From Acholoe squamosa (Eukaryota > Annelida > Polychaeta > Phyllodocida > Polynoidae), in NCBI GenBank assembly GCA_949317995.1, contig OX439045.1, positions 47,511,693 through 47,575,692 of the forward strand: a stretch of DNA of 64,000 nt, in the 5' to 3' direction. How positions within the stretch are numbered: the stretch's first letter is position 1; the number at the start of each line of letters is the position of its first letter. Both the position numbers and the translations under genes were made by a program. Under the pieces are notes generated by a model. The model was not told the origin of the DNA and did no database searches. It saw only the letters and a list, made by a program, of their open reading frames with translations. Below, one piece after another: positions 47,271 to 58,320 of this stretch.

Positions 47271-48272
47271 GAAGATGGAACAAGCTAAAGATAAAGTATA
47301 CACTGATTAAGGAAAAAGAGGTCTTTAAAGAAGAAATTAAAAGAGATTATCCTAAATGTTACATCAATGACAAAATGTTACATCAATGATAAATTTCAAT
47401 TGTATGGTAAGCTATGATTGCATGCTGGGTCCTCTTATGACAGCTATGTATGAATCTTCCATGTATACCTGGTTAATGACAGATATGTGTGTGGTGCATT
47501 AAAATGAAACAGACTGTTTGTATTATACATTGGTACCGTGTAATCTACACCATTATGTGAACTCATCATTCATCCCCATGTCATTATGTGTTATATTACA
47601 TTGTGCAGATATAACTATGAGTGGTCTCTATGTGATATGTAACATTGTGTGCCATTACACGGATTATTAAATAGATTGAATAAGTCACCTATAAAGAAGG
47701 CCTGAGCATCATAACGGCTTTGCCGAGCTCGAAGACAGGATATGTTTTTACATAATTTCTGTGAACCTTAATAAAACACTTTAAAAGAATATGCACTTTC
47801 AGGACCAGTCTCATTCAATCATCTCTCATATAAACACAACTCTCTGGGCACCATGGGGAATTGCCAAAACACAATGTAGACTGGGAGTACTTAATACAGA
47901 AATAATCACTGGACTAAATTATGTGCCACATCTAACCTCCCTTAGTCGTAAATCAGATATCAGTCTGTGATATCGTTGGTGATAGTGCCTCTACCTTATT
48001 AAAGCATACTGAACGGTCCAGATAAGGTCTTAATATCATCATCTTTATACTCACAGAGAGCGGGGACTATGCCTGCCAGTTTGTATTACCTACACCAGTA
48101 AAGCCACTTTTCACTGTTCATGGGTACGCTGATGAAAGTACAACCACCAAAGACTCATTTAGTGAAGTCACTACATGGTAGACAAAAACTAACGAATTCA
48201 AATAAAAGGGGGAAAGTGGTATCCATGAGATCTAGCGACTCCCACTTCCATTGTCCATATTTAAGGTGTGTG

Positions 48273-48347
<75 letters not shown>

Positions 48348-49090
48348 GCCTGAGGTAAAGCTTCCAAACGTGATATGGTTGAACATTGACCAGCTATTTC
48401 AAATGAATCTACCCACTGTGTTTTCTCAGTGCACCTGATACCACATAGCTACTTAAGGATCACTAATTATGGATCATTGTTTGAGGTGCAGTGCACCGAA
48501 GGACATGTTCAGAGTGGAGCTAGGTTGACAGGGTGTATTTAGGGAGGCTCAAAAGATTATATTGATCGTGGTAACAATGGTCGATTAAGATGGAACCAGA
48601 GGAAAGCGGAAAATATTTCATTTCTAACAATTAACTTTGGCTTCCTGCAGTGTACTGGAACCATCTGCATTCTGCGATGGTTAGCCGCTAGCAAAAAAAC
48701 GCGAATGCACTTTTACCGCATTGTAGTTTTGCACTGCTCTAAGATAAAGACTATAAGGCCCATATAGAGAAGCTTCCACAATAGGCTTACATCTATAGTT
48801 TTGCTACACGATGGTAGACCTTTTGTGTGCCCTTTCCCCTATACACCTCCCGGAGGCAACCTCTAAACACAGGCATCCCCATTTCATCGTAAATGCCACT
48901 CATGGAAAGCTCCGGTGTTGATTATCTTGTATCATCTGCATCCAGACGTTGACAATTCAATTGTGACAAAGACACACCTGGAGTTTTGTTCTTAAAGCTT
49001 CAAATCTAACGCTTCTTAAAGTTCTATGTCATATGATACCAAATCCCTTAGAATATATAATATAAGCCACACTAGAAGCACTATTGGCCG
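47271..49090. other. Unassigned DNA with a (TA)n microsatellite
   Basis: No gene recognised. A 15-bp ACAAAATGTTACATCAATGA duplication lies at about 47356-47390. The low-complexity open frames over the (TA)n tract are artefacts of the repeat. Confidence 0.5.
48277..48343. repeat. (TA)n microsatellite, about 33 units
   Basis: Pure TA dinucleotide run preceded by GTGTGTGTATG, which suggests descent from a (TG)n tract. Confidence 0.97.
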
Positions 49091-49222
49091 CAATAGCCGT
49101 TGGATTGGTGCCACAATAGCCGTTGGATTGGTGCCCCAATAGCCGTTGGATTGGTGCCACAATAGCCTTTGGATTGGTGCCGCAATAGCCGTTGGATTGG
49201 TGCCACAAAAGCTCTTGAATTG
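49091..49222. repeat. 23-bp tandem repeat, about 5-6 copies
   Basis: The unit CAATAGCCGTTGGATTGGTG plus CCA recurs at 49091, 49114, 49137 and onward every 23 bp with one or two changes per copy, and a last decayed copy ends at about 49222. It abuts the PDZ-like frame and continues in it as a cyclic peptide because no stop occurs on the minus strand. Confidence 0.93.
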
Positions 49223-49537
49223 CAAGATATCTTTGTGTTCTACTGACACTTTTCTAAATACAAAATGCATGCCCATGAGAAGTCCAGCTTCTTCTGCAGG
49301 ACCATATCCAACCACTCTACCCTGAGACACAATTGTAGACTTACATCCCCCTAGAGCCATAGCTCTCTTCCCACAGCTGCCATGTTCTATTATGAGAAGA
49401 ACCAAAGTAAACGGACTTACTTGAGGATCATATCTGCGGGTTGGCCGGTCGTAGCAGCTCGGTCGCCGGTTGTACGGCGGGGCAGGGCGGGGGAGTCCCC
49501 CAGTGTGACCAGGCCCATACTCATGGCTGCCACTCAC
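49223..49537 (-). CDS. PDZ-like coding exon fragment
   Basis: On the minus strand an open frame reads EYGPGHTGGLPRPAPPY, then YDRPTRRYDPQ, then a PDZ-like block: a first strand FTLVL, a loop AMALGG in the place of the carboxylate-binding GLGF-type loop, STIVSQGRVVGYGPAEEAGL (the hallmark beta-C to alpha-A region), LMG, and SVEHKDI where PDZ domains have the VNG-x-x-V-x region. The central Asp after LMG and the NG pair are not kept, so the domain is partial or decayed. There is no ATG at the 5' end (the frame opens at a GTG), so this is an internal exon or pseudogene, possibly entered from an acceptor near 49538. A consensus donor CAA|GTAAGT at 49415-49423 lies in frame just before FTLVL and complicates the exon boundary. 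Flanking exons were not found. Confidence 0.38.
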
Positions 49538-50433
49538 TAGTGTTAATTATATAGGACCATGTAGTCAGACAGCCAAAGGCATTCTTACATCCGACCTGCA
49601 ATAAAGGGTTAAGGCATCATTAGTGGCCATGACTAGGATTGGTTAAGCAAGCATCGGATATTAGCAAATGTCATTCAGTAACTATGGATTAAATATTTTG
49701 CCATTTCATGTATTGTAAATTATTATTCTTGATCATTATCTTGGGTCATGATGCAACATTATGGGTAGATAGTAGATCAATAACCAAGATGACTTTTTAG
49801 AACGTGTCATTTCAATATTCCCTAATATCTATTATCCATCATAATATTTTCCATTACTCAATAAAAGGGTCTAGTGAAATTGATATTCACAGTGGAGATG
49901 GAGATTTTTTCAAAGCACAAAGGTACTCAAAACCAGCAATCACAGCAGAGCAATGCATCTTATCCACTTAGATTATGGACAAAGCTGTCTCCCCTTTCGA
50001 TGCATAAGAACCACAGAACTGCCTCCATCTTTGAAATCCCTTCCTCCAAATGGATAATACCAGTGGTATTACCCCGGTGACAAAGGCATTTGTCCCGATG
50101 TCGGCTTATCAGTGATGGATCAGTTGTTATCAACCAAAATGGATGGATTTCTACAGGGAAAATCTATACTCCATAGATTCCAATAGATTCACAGACTTGT
50201 GATTGGCAGAATAGATCCTGCCGTGAGCATTCCTCATAATAGACATTGATGTCCATGTGCCTGAGCATGTTTTCAATTCCCTTCACACGCCCTAATGTTG
50301 GGCTCCCGCGCCCTCCCTAACTCTTCCTCTACATTTCTGGCTTGGATTAACCCTCTGATTCGAAGGGCCGCATTTGGACACCATGTCCATCATCCAAACC
50401 CTGTGGTGATGTAGCTACCCGTATAGTCAGTCT
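49538..50433. other. Unassigned DNA
   Basis: No gene recognised. The 68-codon open frame at 49874 shows no domain. Confidence 0.5.
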
Positions 50434-50495
50434 GCATGATGCAAGAATACAGCTCTGGCCAGGAAACTCATCAGAGATGCATTCATGCATCATGC
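50434..50495. repeat. Foldback repeat copy 9
   Basis: GCATGATGCAAGAATACAGC, continuing TCTGGCCAG, faces CATCAGAGATGCATTCATGC, continuing ATCATGC, with a loop of about six bases. It is followed by CGACCGGAGGATATGATGCATTAAAGC, the same trailing phrase as at copy 5. Confidence 0.8.
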
Positions 50496-50525
50496 CGACC
50501 GGAGGATATGATGCATTAAAGCACG

Positions 50526-51637
50526 TACTATAGTAGGCAATTTAAAGTGTGAACAATAGGAGGCACTCTGAGCATCTGTTGTAGCTTCCACTCCCTCCAA
50601 TAGCTCCTGGTACAACAAAATATATCAACCAGAAGGAATGTGATCAATGTGAAAGCCACCAATCAATTCTGTCAGAGCGAATAAAATCACAGCTCTGCAG
50701 TTTCTGTTCACCCATAGCACGCCCCAACCTTCTAGGGTAGATTCACCTTCAGTCGGACACATAGGCTACCTTAAATTGGATACTTGCATTTAGAGCTATT
50801 TACTCATACTCGACATTCTCTTAGTATTTAGTGGACAGAAAGATACTTAACCAGTCCTGATGGTAATAAAAAAGATAGGGCTCAAAATGCACAAATCACT
50901 AAGAAAATTAATTTTCCAGCTAAAAAATGTCCGAATTATGGTTCGTGTAACCTATACAGACGTGCTGGCCTGGAGCTTGCTTTGGCTGTATACACAAATG
51001 AGAATCTTTTGATTATCCCCTCACTCTTCTATAATTCATTGGCCAACGCCTTTTACACCTATTCTTAATATCCATAAGTGCATTGAATGCTTATTTGAGC
51101 CGCATGCAACCCGCCAGTGCTATGTCTATATAATGGATTTCAAATGATTGGACTTGTTACATTAATAATAAATCATTATCTGTACTGGTATTACATACAT
51201 AACATTGAGCTCATCAAATACAGGTCTTGGGCTGGGGTATAATTGATTTTATAGATCGTCATGAAACCAATTACATTTATGAGACTTCAGAGGTTACACA
51301 CACTGTGGTACCATATCGTGTAACAGGGAACATCTTTTTGACTGCAGACATGCAATTTGGCATGTCTTACCCTATATGGATAGGAGATTGCTTGAATTCC
51401 TTGTTTGCATTATCCCTACCGTAGGCCGCCATTGATTGGGCTGGTACTTGAGAGCTGTATATAAAAGCAGTGATAACAGTGGACCCCCAAGAATTCTGAA
51501 GTGAATGGTTGATAAGGAATGTATCACACGAGCTTGCTCTATATACAATATGCACTTTAAGCTGACATGATTCACAAAACGTTTCATGCTGTTTCCAAGC
51601 AGGGTTAATCAAAATACAAAAGGATCAGTTTCAGAGT
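50526..51637. other. Unassigned DNA
   Basis: No gene recognised. The 65-codon frame at 51227-51424 follows a CAG at 51223 and is mildly coding-like, but has no known domain or clear donor. Confidence 0.45.
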
Positions 51638-51702
51638 TTGATGCATTGATGTGGGGTGAACGAGTACCTTGCCAGGGTGGCATTGATGCACCACAATGAC
51701 AA
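51638..51702. repeat. Foldback repeat copy 10, diverged
   Basis: TTTGATGCATTGATGTGGGG faces CCAGGGTGGCATTGATGCAC; arms are shortened and the loop is GAACGAGTACCTTG. Confidence 0.5.
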
Positions 51703-52020
51703 ATGAAAGCACTGATCAGCTGACAGCAGTGTTAACGGTGGGAATACATTCTGATCAGTTTCTCAAAAGAGAGCAAGCAAATTCTTTGATATTATCAGGT
51801 TCATAGAAAGAGAATACACCCATGTTCAGGGCCTCCAAAAAATGAAATAATAAACAGGAAATTCATTATTAAGGAGTAGTAACTTAAGCTGACTATCAAG
51901 CCCCATAGTGTGTCTGCTATAAATACGAGACAGCCGCTTATTTGAATACTGCTTTTAGTACTTAAGGGTAATTTCAATAACCCTACACCCGGACATGGTC
52001 GCCAGCACTTCATTGGAGTT

Positions 52021-52112
52021 TCATGCCGACCCTCCGGGGACATATCAGTCCCATAGGGTCGGCATGATGCATGAATGTAGCCCTGGCGAGTTACTCTCCA
52101 GGGCTGCATTCT
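52021..52112. repeat. Foldback repeat copy 11 (two perfect hairpins)
   Basis: CATGCCGACCCT (52022-52033) and AGGGTCGGCATG (52055-52066) form one perfect 12-bp stem. GAATGTAGCCCTGG (52073-52086) and CCAGGGCTGCATTC (52098-52111) form a second stem of 14 bp with one mismatch. GATGCATGAATG joins them. The flank repeats CTTATTTGAGACC twice. Confidence 0.85.
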
Positions 52113-52620
52113 TATTTGAGACCGGCGCTTATTTGAGACCCCGGTGCCAGGGGAATAGCCTCCTTAATCTCCGTATGAACCCTTGATCCAGCCTTACAAT
52201 CTCTAAGTGTGATAAGGATGGGTGTAAGGACAGAATACTACAAGTCTTACTTCTGTTATTAGGCAAAGTCTGGGTTGTCCTCCAGTGTAAGTTGTCTTCC
52301 TCCTTAAGGTACTTATACTGCTCCTCCTGTTGCAATACACTCTCAACGCACCTATTCTGATCACCACGAGCACATTAGTTACTGCTCAGGTCTGCTCAAG
52401 TCTGACTAGGTGAGCTGCTCCTAAATAATAACACAGGTCTTCCTGGTATCAGTAGTCTCTATGTGGGTACCGTTAGGTAGTTTTAGATACCAATGGCCAC
52501 AGTGGTATGAGTTGTCTCCCTTTTTCTCTGGCAGTGAAGAGATTGCTGGATGAGAGTAGTGATCAGAAGGTGTACACAAGTAAAACCCTGGTTTTGGGAG
52601 TAGGAATAAACTAGGGTAGT
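52113..52620. other. Unassigned DNA
   Basis: No gene recognised. The minus strand is open at 52129-52335 and 52421-52630 without domain similarity; these frames may belong with the GC-rich block to the right. Confidence 0.4.
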
Positions 52621-53260
52621 GGGAGTACACTTGTCAGTGACTGGTGAGCTTAGACTGTTTGGTAGTATTGAGAGGCTACACTCTCAGTCCTGTGGCTGTC
52701 TCTGTTAGTAGCAGTGGTGGATAACTGTGACTGGTGGTCTGCCCTACTCCCCCTGGAGACACACAGAGATCTTATCAGCGCTGTATCAGGAGCCAGTCTG
52801 TAGGAGGAGCCTCCTGGGTCTCTCTCCTCACTGCCAGAAGCCTCCTGCAACTGCTCCTGTCGGCTTGCAGCTCTAACTTCAGCACACTCCTCATAAAGAG
52901 ATGATGCTCCAGCCTCTCTCTCTACCCCAGCAGTGGTGGCCGCTACTACTGCCGATCTTCTCAGGCAGCCTCTGACTGGTTGGGGGTCTCTCTGCCAGTG
53001 GCTGTCTCAGCACCACTCTAGCACCACTACCACCACCACCTTCCTCTGGATAGTGCATGAGGCGGCACCTCCTGCCTCTGCCGGGAGTCAGTTGTTGGTG
53101 CTTCACGTCCCCTGGCTGTCTCCTATGTGTCCTGCAGCTTCGACCAGTGCACCCGTCTGCGTCGCCTTCGTTAGCCATATCTGGGCAACTGTCTATGCTG
53201 TGCACTGTGTCACTGAAACTCATAGCTTCAAAAGAAACCCTCGTAGAGTGCATTTATGAA
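52621..53260 (-). other. GC-rich block, possible 5' exon on minus strand
   Basis: This stretch is GC-rich against AT-rich flanks. The minus strand has an ATG in good context at about 53178 (GATATGG) starting MANEGDADGCTGRSCRTHRR and running about 95 codons. A second minus frame is open about 115 codons without ATG and contains the coding-like stretches GVEREAGASSLYEECAEVRA and QEQLQEASGSEERDPGG. The plus strand is also open for 108 codons, rich in Ser/Thr/Leu, which is expected as a shadow. The pattern fits a first exon or 5' UTR, but no domain is recognised and the two minus frames cannot both be real. Confidence 0.25.
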
Positions 53261-54960
53261 TACTGCATATCTTATCAGTGTCGAACATCTGTTTTTCCCT
53301 GTATCCCATTGTTGTTTGAAGTTCCCCAAACTATGTAATATGTATATAAAGTATCCTCACAACCTAACATAAGCCTTATCTCCACATTGTAATGGCACTG
53401 GCAGGCTGCCAGTGTCATTTTTACTGCCGGCAGTGTCAAACTCTTCCAGAATCACTGCTGGTGTGCTTTTAGCTACCCATAGAATTTCGAAAATCAGCCA
53501 ATTAGAACAGAAGTTATCTACATTTTAGCACTTTTTCTTAAGCAAAATGTATACTTTTCTAGCCAAAAACAATTTATGAGGGTCCTAAACGTAACCATTT
53601 CTCAACAATATTTGAAAAGTAAGGCAAACAGTTGAAAAACTATCAATGCCTTCATTATGCCGCATGTAGGTCTTTAAATACGGTGTCATTTTTAAGTCTG
53701 TGGAGAACCCTGTTTAAAGTATAAGAATTCTTGCTACAATGGTATGAGTGTATAGTAGGGTATGTAGACACCACACACAGTGAAAGAAAAAAAAGTAGTG
53801 CTGCAATATACATCTTAGAAGTCCTGAGTACCAGTGGTTATATGGAAGTAGACAACTGCTCACTTACATAACCTCTGGGCGTTGCCAAATGATTTATTGA
53901 GACTAAGGCTGCAAACCGACACTGACACACTTCTTGGCACATCTTACTAGAATTAAGCATCTGTTTACCCCCATCCCTCCCCTTCAGGCCTATTTGCCTA
54001 TGGGTGATCAATCCATCAGGGTGGTCCCACCCCTCTACACCCAACCCCACCCCTCTACACCCCACCCCTCTGGCCAATACGGTATTGACTTCCTCAGTTG
54101 GCAGGGGATACTCATGCCGCATAAAAGACGAGACACCCTCTCCCTGTGCCATCTAGACGATATAAATAGCAGCGGGAGGGGTGTAGGCCGAGATGGGGAA
54201 TACATGCCACTTTCTGGTGTGTAAAATGCCCCCTGCGACTATTGCTTTTGTTATGGCAATTATTTGTATGGATAGAATCTGTATGCTCTTCATTGTCAGG
54301 GATATAAGTCAGAGTGTATGAAGCAGTCTGCAGTAACACAGAGAAATTCTATGTTCGATGTACAATGTTAAGAATGTTGAGACAGGCATTGAGCTTTGAA
54401 TAAATCTCTAGTCTAGTTAGGTTGAACTAATAGCATTCTGATATCAAACAAAATTCTGAAAACTTATGTCTCGCTTGGCAAAAGCTTATGTTCTTTTGGC
54501 AAAAGCTTATGTTCTTTTGTATTTCCTGCTAAAGGCCACATCTCTACAGTCATTTGGATTTATTTTCACTTTGTGCTTTAGTAAGCAACCTTCATTCCTA
54601 TACCCAGTAGCTATTTATGTTGTTGTGAGGTTATATACTCGGTTCCTTACTGTACTGCTTTCAGATTTCAAATATGACTGTTCCTCTTTGCTTATATGAA
54701 ACAGACACTTATTCAAAATACAGATTTTAGAGCTCAAAGCTTGACTTAAACACCATTAATTGTCTCACTGGGGCTTATCCAAAACCGGTAAGTATTTGAT
54801 TCTCCGGCACTTATGTATAAGCCAGTACAGTACCCAAAAGCCAAAATGTGATTTAGCAAACATCATCAAGAGAAGTGAATGCTCGAAAAGCAAGTGGTTG
54901 TGTGTAAAATAAAGTCATAGTAAAACTATCAAGGACTGCATGACATTCCAGGTCATGAAA
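53261..54960. other. Unassigned DNA
   Basis: No gene recognised. A 19-bp direct duplication (TTGGCAAAAGCTTATGTTCT, second copy adjacent) lies at 54475-54517. CACTGGCAGGCTGCCAGTG at 53396-53414 is a perfect short palindrome. Confidence 0.5.
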
Positions 54961-54967
54961 GCTGGTT

Positions 54968-55150
54968 GTTTAACGCCATTTTGACAGCTAAGGTCGTATT
55001 CACGAAGGGAAAACTACTAATTGATTACAGTGTATTTATACATGTGTGTATCCTTGCCAACGCATATGCACCAGACACACAGACTGGGGATAGAAAAGAC
55101 GAAATAACAAGCCTTTTAAGATGGGCTCGGGAAGCCTACATAAGCCTTCT
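54968..55150 (+). repeat. Unclassified SINE-like repeat, copy a
   Basis: GTTTAACGCCATTTTGACAG, CTAAGGTCGTATTCACG, then GCATATGCACCAGACACA and GGGGATAGAAAAGACGAAAT match 60915-61060 in the same order. The long open frame across it (54966-55424) is repeat-derived. The region just after (55155-55290) has GGTGCACCAATGCAG and GGCATCAAATG motifs reminiscent of a decayed foldback copy. Confidence 0.6.
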
Positions 55151-55439
55151 TCAGGTCCATGTGCACCAGACTGTGGTGCACCAATGCAGTGTCAGAGTGA
55201 GCTACTCATCAGCGCAGCACAGGCGCATCAAGGCATCAAATGAACATGAATCCTTGAGGCATCTTGCGGTTTTACGACTGCTTTCTTTAAGGGATAAACA
55301 GTTACCGGTACTTCCCGTCTCAAGGTCTATTAAAGGATACCTTAACGTGATACAACTGTACAGCCCAGCATATAAGGTGCCGCTTACATGTGAGGATAGA
55401 CCCCTACTGCACCTTATAAAGTAAGAAATCCAGATTCAC

Positions 55440-56579
55440 AGATCTATATGATAATTTGTGACTCACCAGTAGGGAAATCAGATGAATACCTAAAGATCTA
55501 TATCAGACTGTACATCGTTGGTACACACAGCTATACCCACAGCTAACCCTATATGGCCCTATAACTATACATCCTTATATAAGTTGACACTTTGCGCCCC
55601 ATTCCCCACTCCACATGAGAGAGGTGACGGGTAGTGGGTGTAGACTAGGTGGGGGAGGAGTGGCTCAATGGAAGGAGGCAGGCAGAGCAGGGCTGCCCAC
55701 TGATCAGTCTGTGCCGCCTACAGTACAACACAAACATGCCAAATCAACCTAGATTCATATAAACCCTGAAAAGACATGAAGTTTACATTGGGGTGATTTT
55801 CCAGTTGTAATTTACATGGTGTTATAGTATTTAACAGGGAGAGAACCTTCTTTCATCCTGGTAAAGCCTAAAAAGTATTTTGTTCAGGTAATGCTACCTA
55901 CCGGTACCCTATTTTCTTGGCCCACTCTAACTTTTCTTATGGGCATTTTGGAGGAAAATACCCTAGAAATCTGTGTGTAAGCCGTACTTCGTATACAAGC
56001 CACAACCTGACTTTGAGAGAATGCACCTGGAGATCAACTTTGTGTAGGGTTAGCAGTGTCCATGTCACCATTTTTCAGACATCTTCCTCTAGAAAATTGA
56101 TGTCACAAATAAACTGACACCTCTCCACCAAATGCACCCCGGTACTAATTTTAGGGTGAGACGCCATCTATATTAGGTCAGGCAGGAGGGCCTGGAAAAG
56201 ATGTTTGACTGAGAGTGATAGTGTGACGAGGGGGGGGGGGACGGGTAGTGTGTGTGTGTGGGGGGGGGGGTAGAAATCAAGGACAGTGTGACATCACGTT
56301 GCAACACTGTCTTACAAAATATCCAATCCCATTATGATTCAGTGCACTGACATTGCCCTTTCATCCCTTGGTTGCCTGACACAAAACCCTTGTTCTACGT
56401 ACTACTTTTAACCCTGACACATAGCCCTGCTTTCATATTCTATTTCGCTTCCCAGCAAATCTGTGTCAACTTTTGTCATACTGCGCCAGCCCTCACCCAA
56501 TGAGCTCTTAGGACTTGATGCATGGGTGATCATGGACCATGACAAGATATGACACATGTGTGACCATCCCAGCCAAATT
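55440..56579. other. Unassigned DNA
   Basis: No gene recognised. G runs and a (GT)n stretch occur at 56230-56270. Confidence 0.5.
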
Positions 56580-56700
56580 TGTGAAGTTGAGTCAACATGT
56601 GTGAACCTTCACCAACAATGACACATGATGACACATGTGTCATCACACATTATCACACACACTGACACATGGGTCATAACACAGTATCACATATATTGAC
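56548..56700. repeat. Cluster of TGACACATGTGTCA-type palindromes
   Basis: GACACATGTGTGACC, TCAACATGTGTGAAC, ATGACACATGTGTCATCAC, ATTATCACACACACTGACACA and ATTGACACACAGAC follow each other within 150 bp. The palindromic core CACATGTG is an E-box-like site. It is probably a degenerate tandem repeat. Confidence 0.6.
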
Positions 56701-58320
56701 ACACAGACTAATTTGTGGGTGGGGGATAGGCAGGGGGGGGGGGAGTTGGAGGTGATTGTGGATTTCTGATATTTCATAACTTTATTAACATCAATTCAGC
56801 TGTTCATGCTGGTTCCCATTGAAGATATCTCTCCTCTGCATGAAAATTGATAGATGTGACCAGGCAATCAAAAAGACCTCTCTGCAGGGATATTCATTAT
56901 CAAAGTTCATCTCAAGATCTTTAAAATGAGACATCATTGGCTTAAACATTCCTAGTAGTTATTTCAGAACCCCTCCTTGAACATAGGTTGTTATTCATAT
57001 CTGAAAACGATGATTAAGCTCTAAATACATTATTACACATAATAATATCTAAAAACACAATAATTCATAAAAATACACAAAGATATGGTGATTTTTATCA
57101 TAGATTTTGATCTAGAAGGAATTCTCCATTTTTGTTTTCAGTTTTGGGTTTTTGGTCAGTATCCCCAAAAATTGGCATAGCAATTCACAACTTTTGATTA
57201 TTGGAATGGTTGCCATGGCAACCAGGAACAGGCATATCAGTTGATTTCTCATTAAAAATGTTCATTTTACCTTCCAAATATGGGCCATTTCTAATGAAAA
57301 TGGTGCATTTTAAACTAGACCATTGAATTCTGTATCAAACATTATGTTAATATATTTTTATAATGATTTTAGAGTGATTTTGCCCCTCCAATGCCCCCTG
57401 GTGGCCAAATGGGGAATTAAAAATACCCGCGGAGGGGTGTTCCCCCTTGATGGGTCACAGATATTCTGTAAGCTGTGTCAGTTGAATTTTCCTGGTATTA
57501 TTCTTGGAAATGCCTGTTGAAATGAAAAGAAAGGGTCATAAACAAACAAACAGCAGCAATCTAATTTTGACTATCCACTCACATCCAAGTTGATAAACAA
57601 TGACCACTCCCATATGGCAGCCTGAATCCCCAAGAATTTCCCTGAGCCTTGCTCACATAGAAAGTTCTACATTAATTTGGGGTGTTGAGACAAATACCTG
57701 AATTCAGCATCAATGTGTTACTGTATAAATGCTTATCACATAGGATTTCAAGTCAAATCAATATAGAACTGTGTGACCACTCAATCACTGCAAAGTCTGG
57801 TGAACAAATTCCGGACAGTTTCTTTCCTGTAGTGTGAAACGTAAGAAATTTGAATATTTTTTATTTGCACTTTTTTCGTTAAAATATTCATGGCTCCTTT
57901 GTTTGTCCAATGACTACCTGTTTTTATCACATGATCATGGTACAAATGAAGTCTGCTAGATATATGAGAAGTTTAGTTAAGATAGCCATGGTCAATTTCT
58001 CAATATTAGAGAAAACATTTAAAAATGGGGTTTTCTCCCATAAGCGGCAATAGTTAAGGATTCCCCATCTTCAGATGTCAATGAATCTGAAACTAATACA
58101 ATAAATCATGGTTTTTATTGCTTTAGCTATCTCATAATAAATAAACTTATATAAACCCAAGTAATTTGGAGAAACTGATGGTAGTTTTTGATTTATCGAA
58201 TAGTGGAATATAAGATTACCTTTAAATATACGCAGGCTTTTAGGATAGGTCCTACTGGGGTACATGTATCGGGGGTTCTATAAATAGGGGTTAAACATTG
58301 TAGAATTACCGTAGTGATTG
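56701..58320. other. Unassigned AT-rich DNA
   Basis: No gene or element ends recognised, apart from the X-box palindrome at 57209-57222. The AT-rich character resembles the inverted-repeat element immediately to the right. Confidence 0.45.
57209..57222. promoter_or_regulatory. Perfect palindromic RFX X-box GTTGCCATGGCAAC
   Basis: Identical to the site at 43405-43418. Function unknown; the shared palindrome with similar immediate flanks (GGTTGCCATGGCAACC versus GGTTGCCATGGCAACG) may reflect common repeat descent. Confidence 0.45.

Noticed and set aside
48120-48367. ORFs with Ile-Tyr repeats on both strands
   Set aside because: They are the (TA)n microsatellite read in frame.
51227-51424. Possible exon after a CAG acceptor
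   Set aside because: 65 open codons with mild coding character but no known domain, donor or start; support too weak to list as a gene.
52891-53259. Plus-strand 108-codon ORF rich in Ser/Thr/Leu
   Set aside because: It overlaps GC-rich minus-strand frames and looks like their shadow; no domain.
54966-55424. 152-codon plus-strand ORF
   Set aside because: Its first third coincides with a repeat shared with 60905-61060 and the rest has no domain; a chance frame over repeats is more likely.
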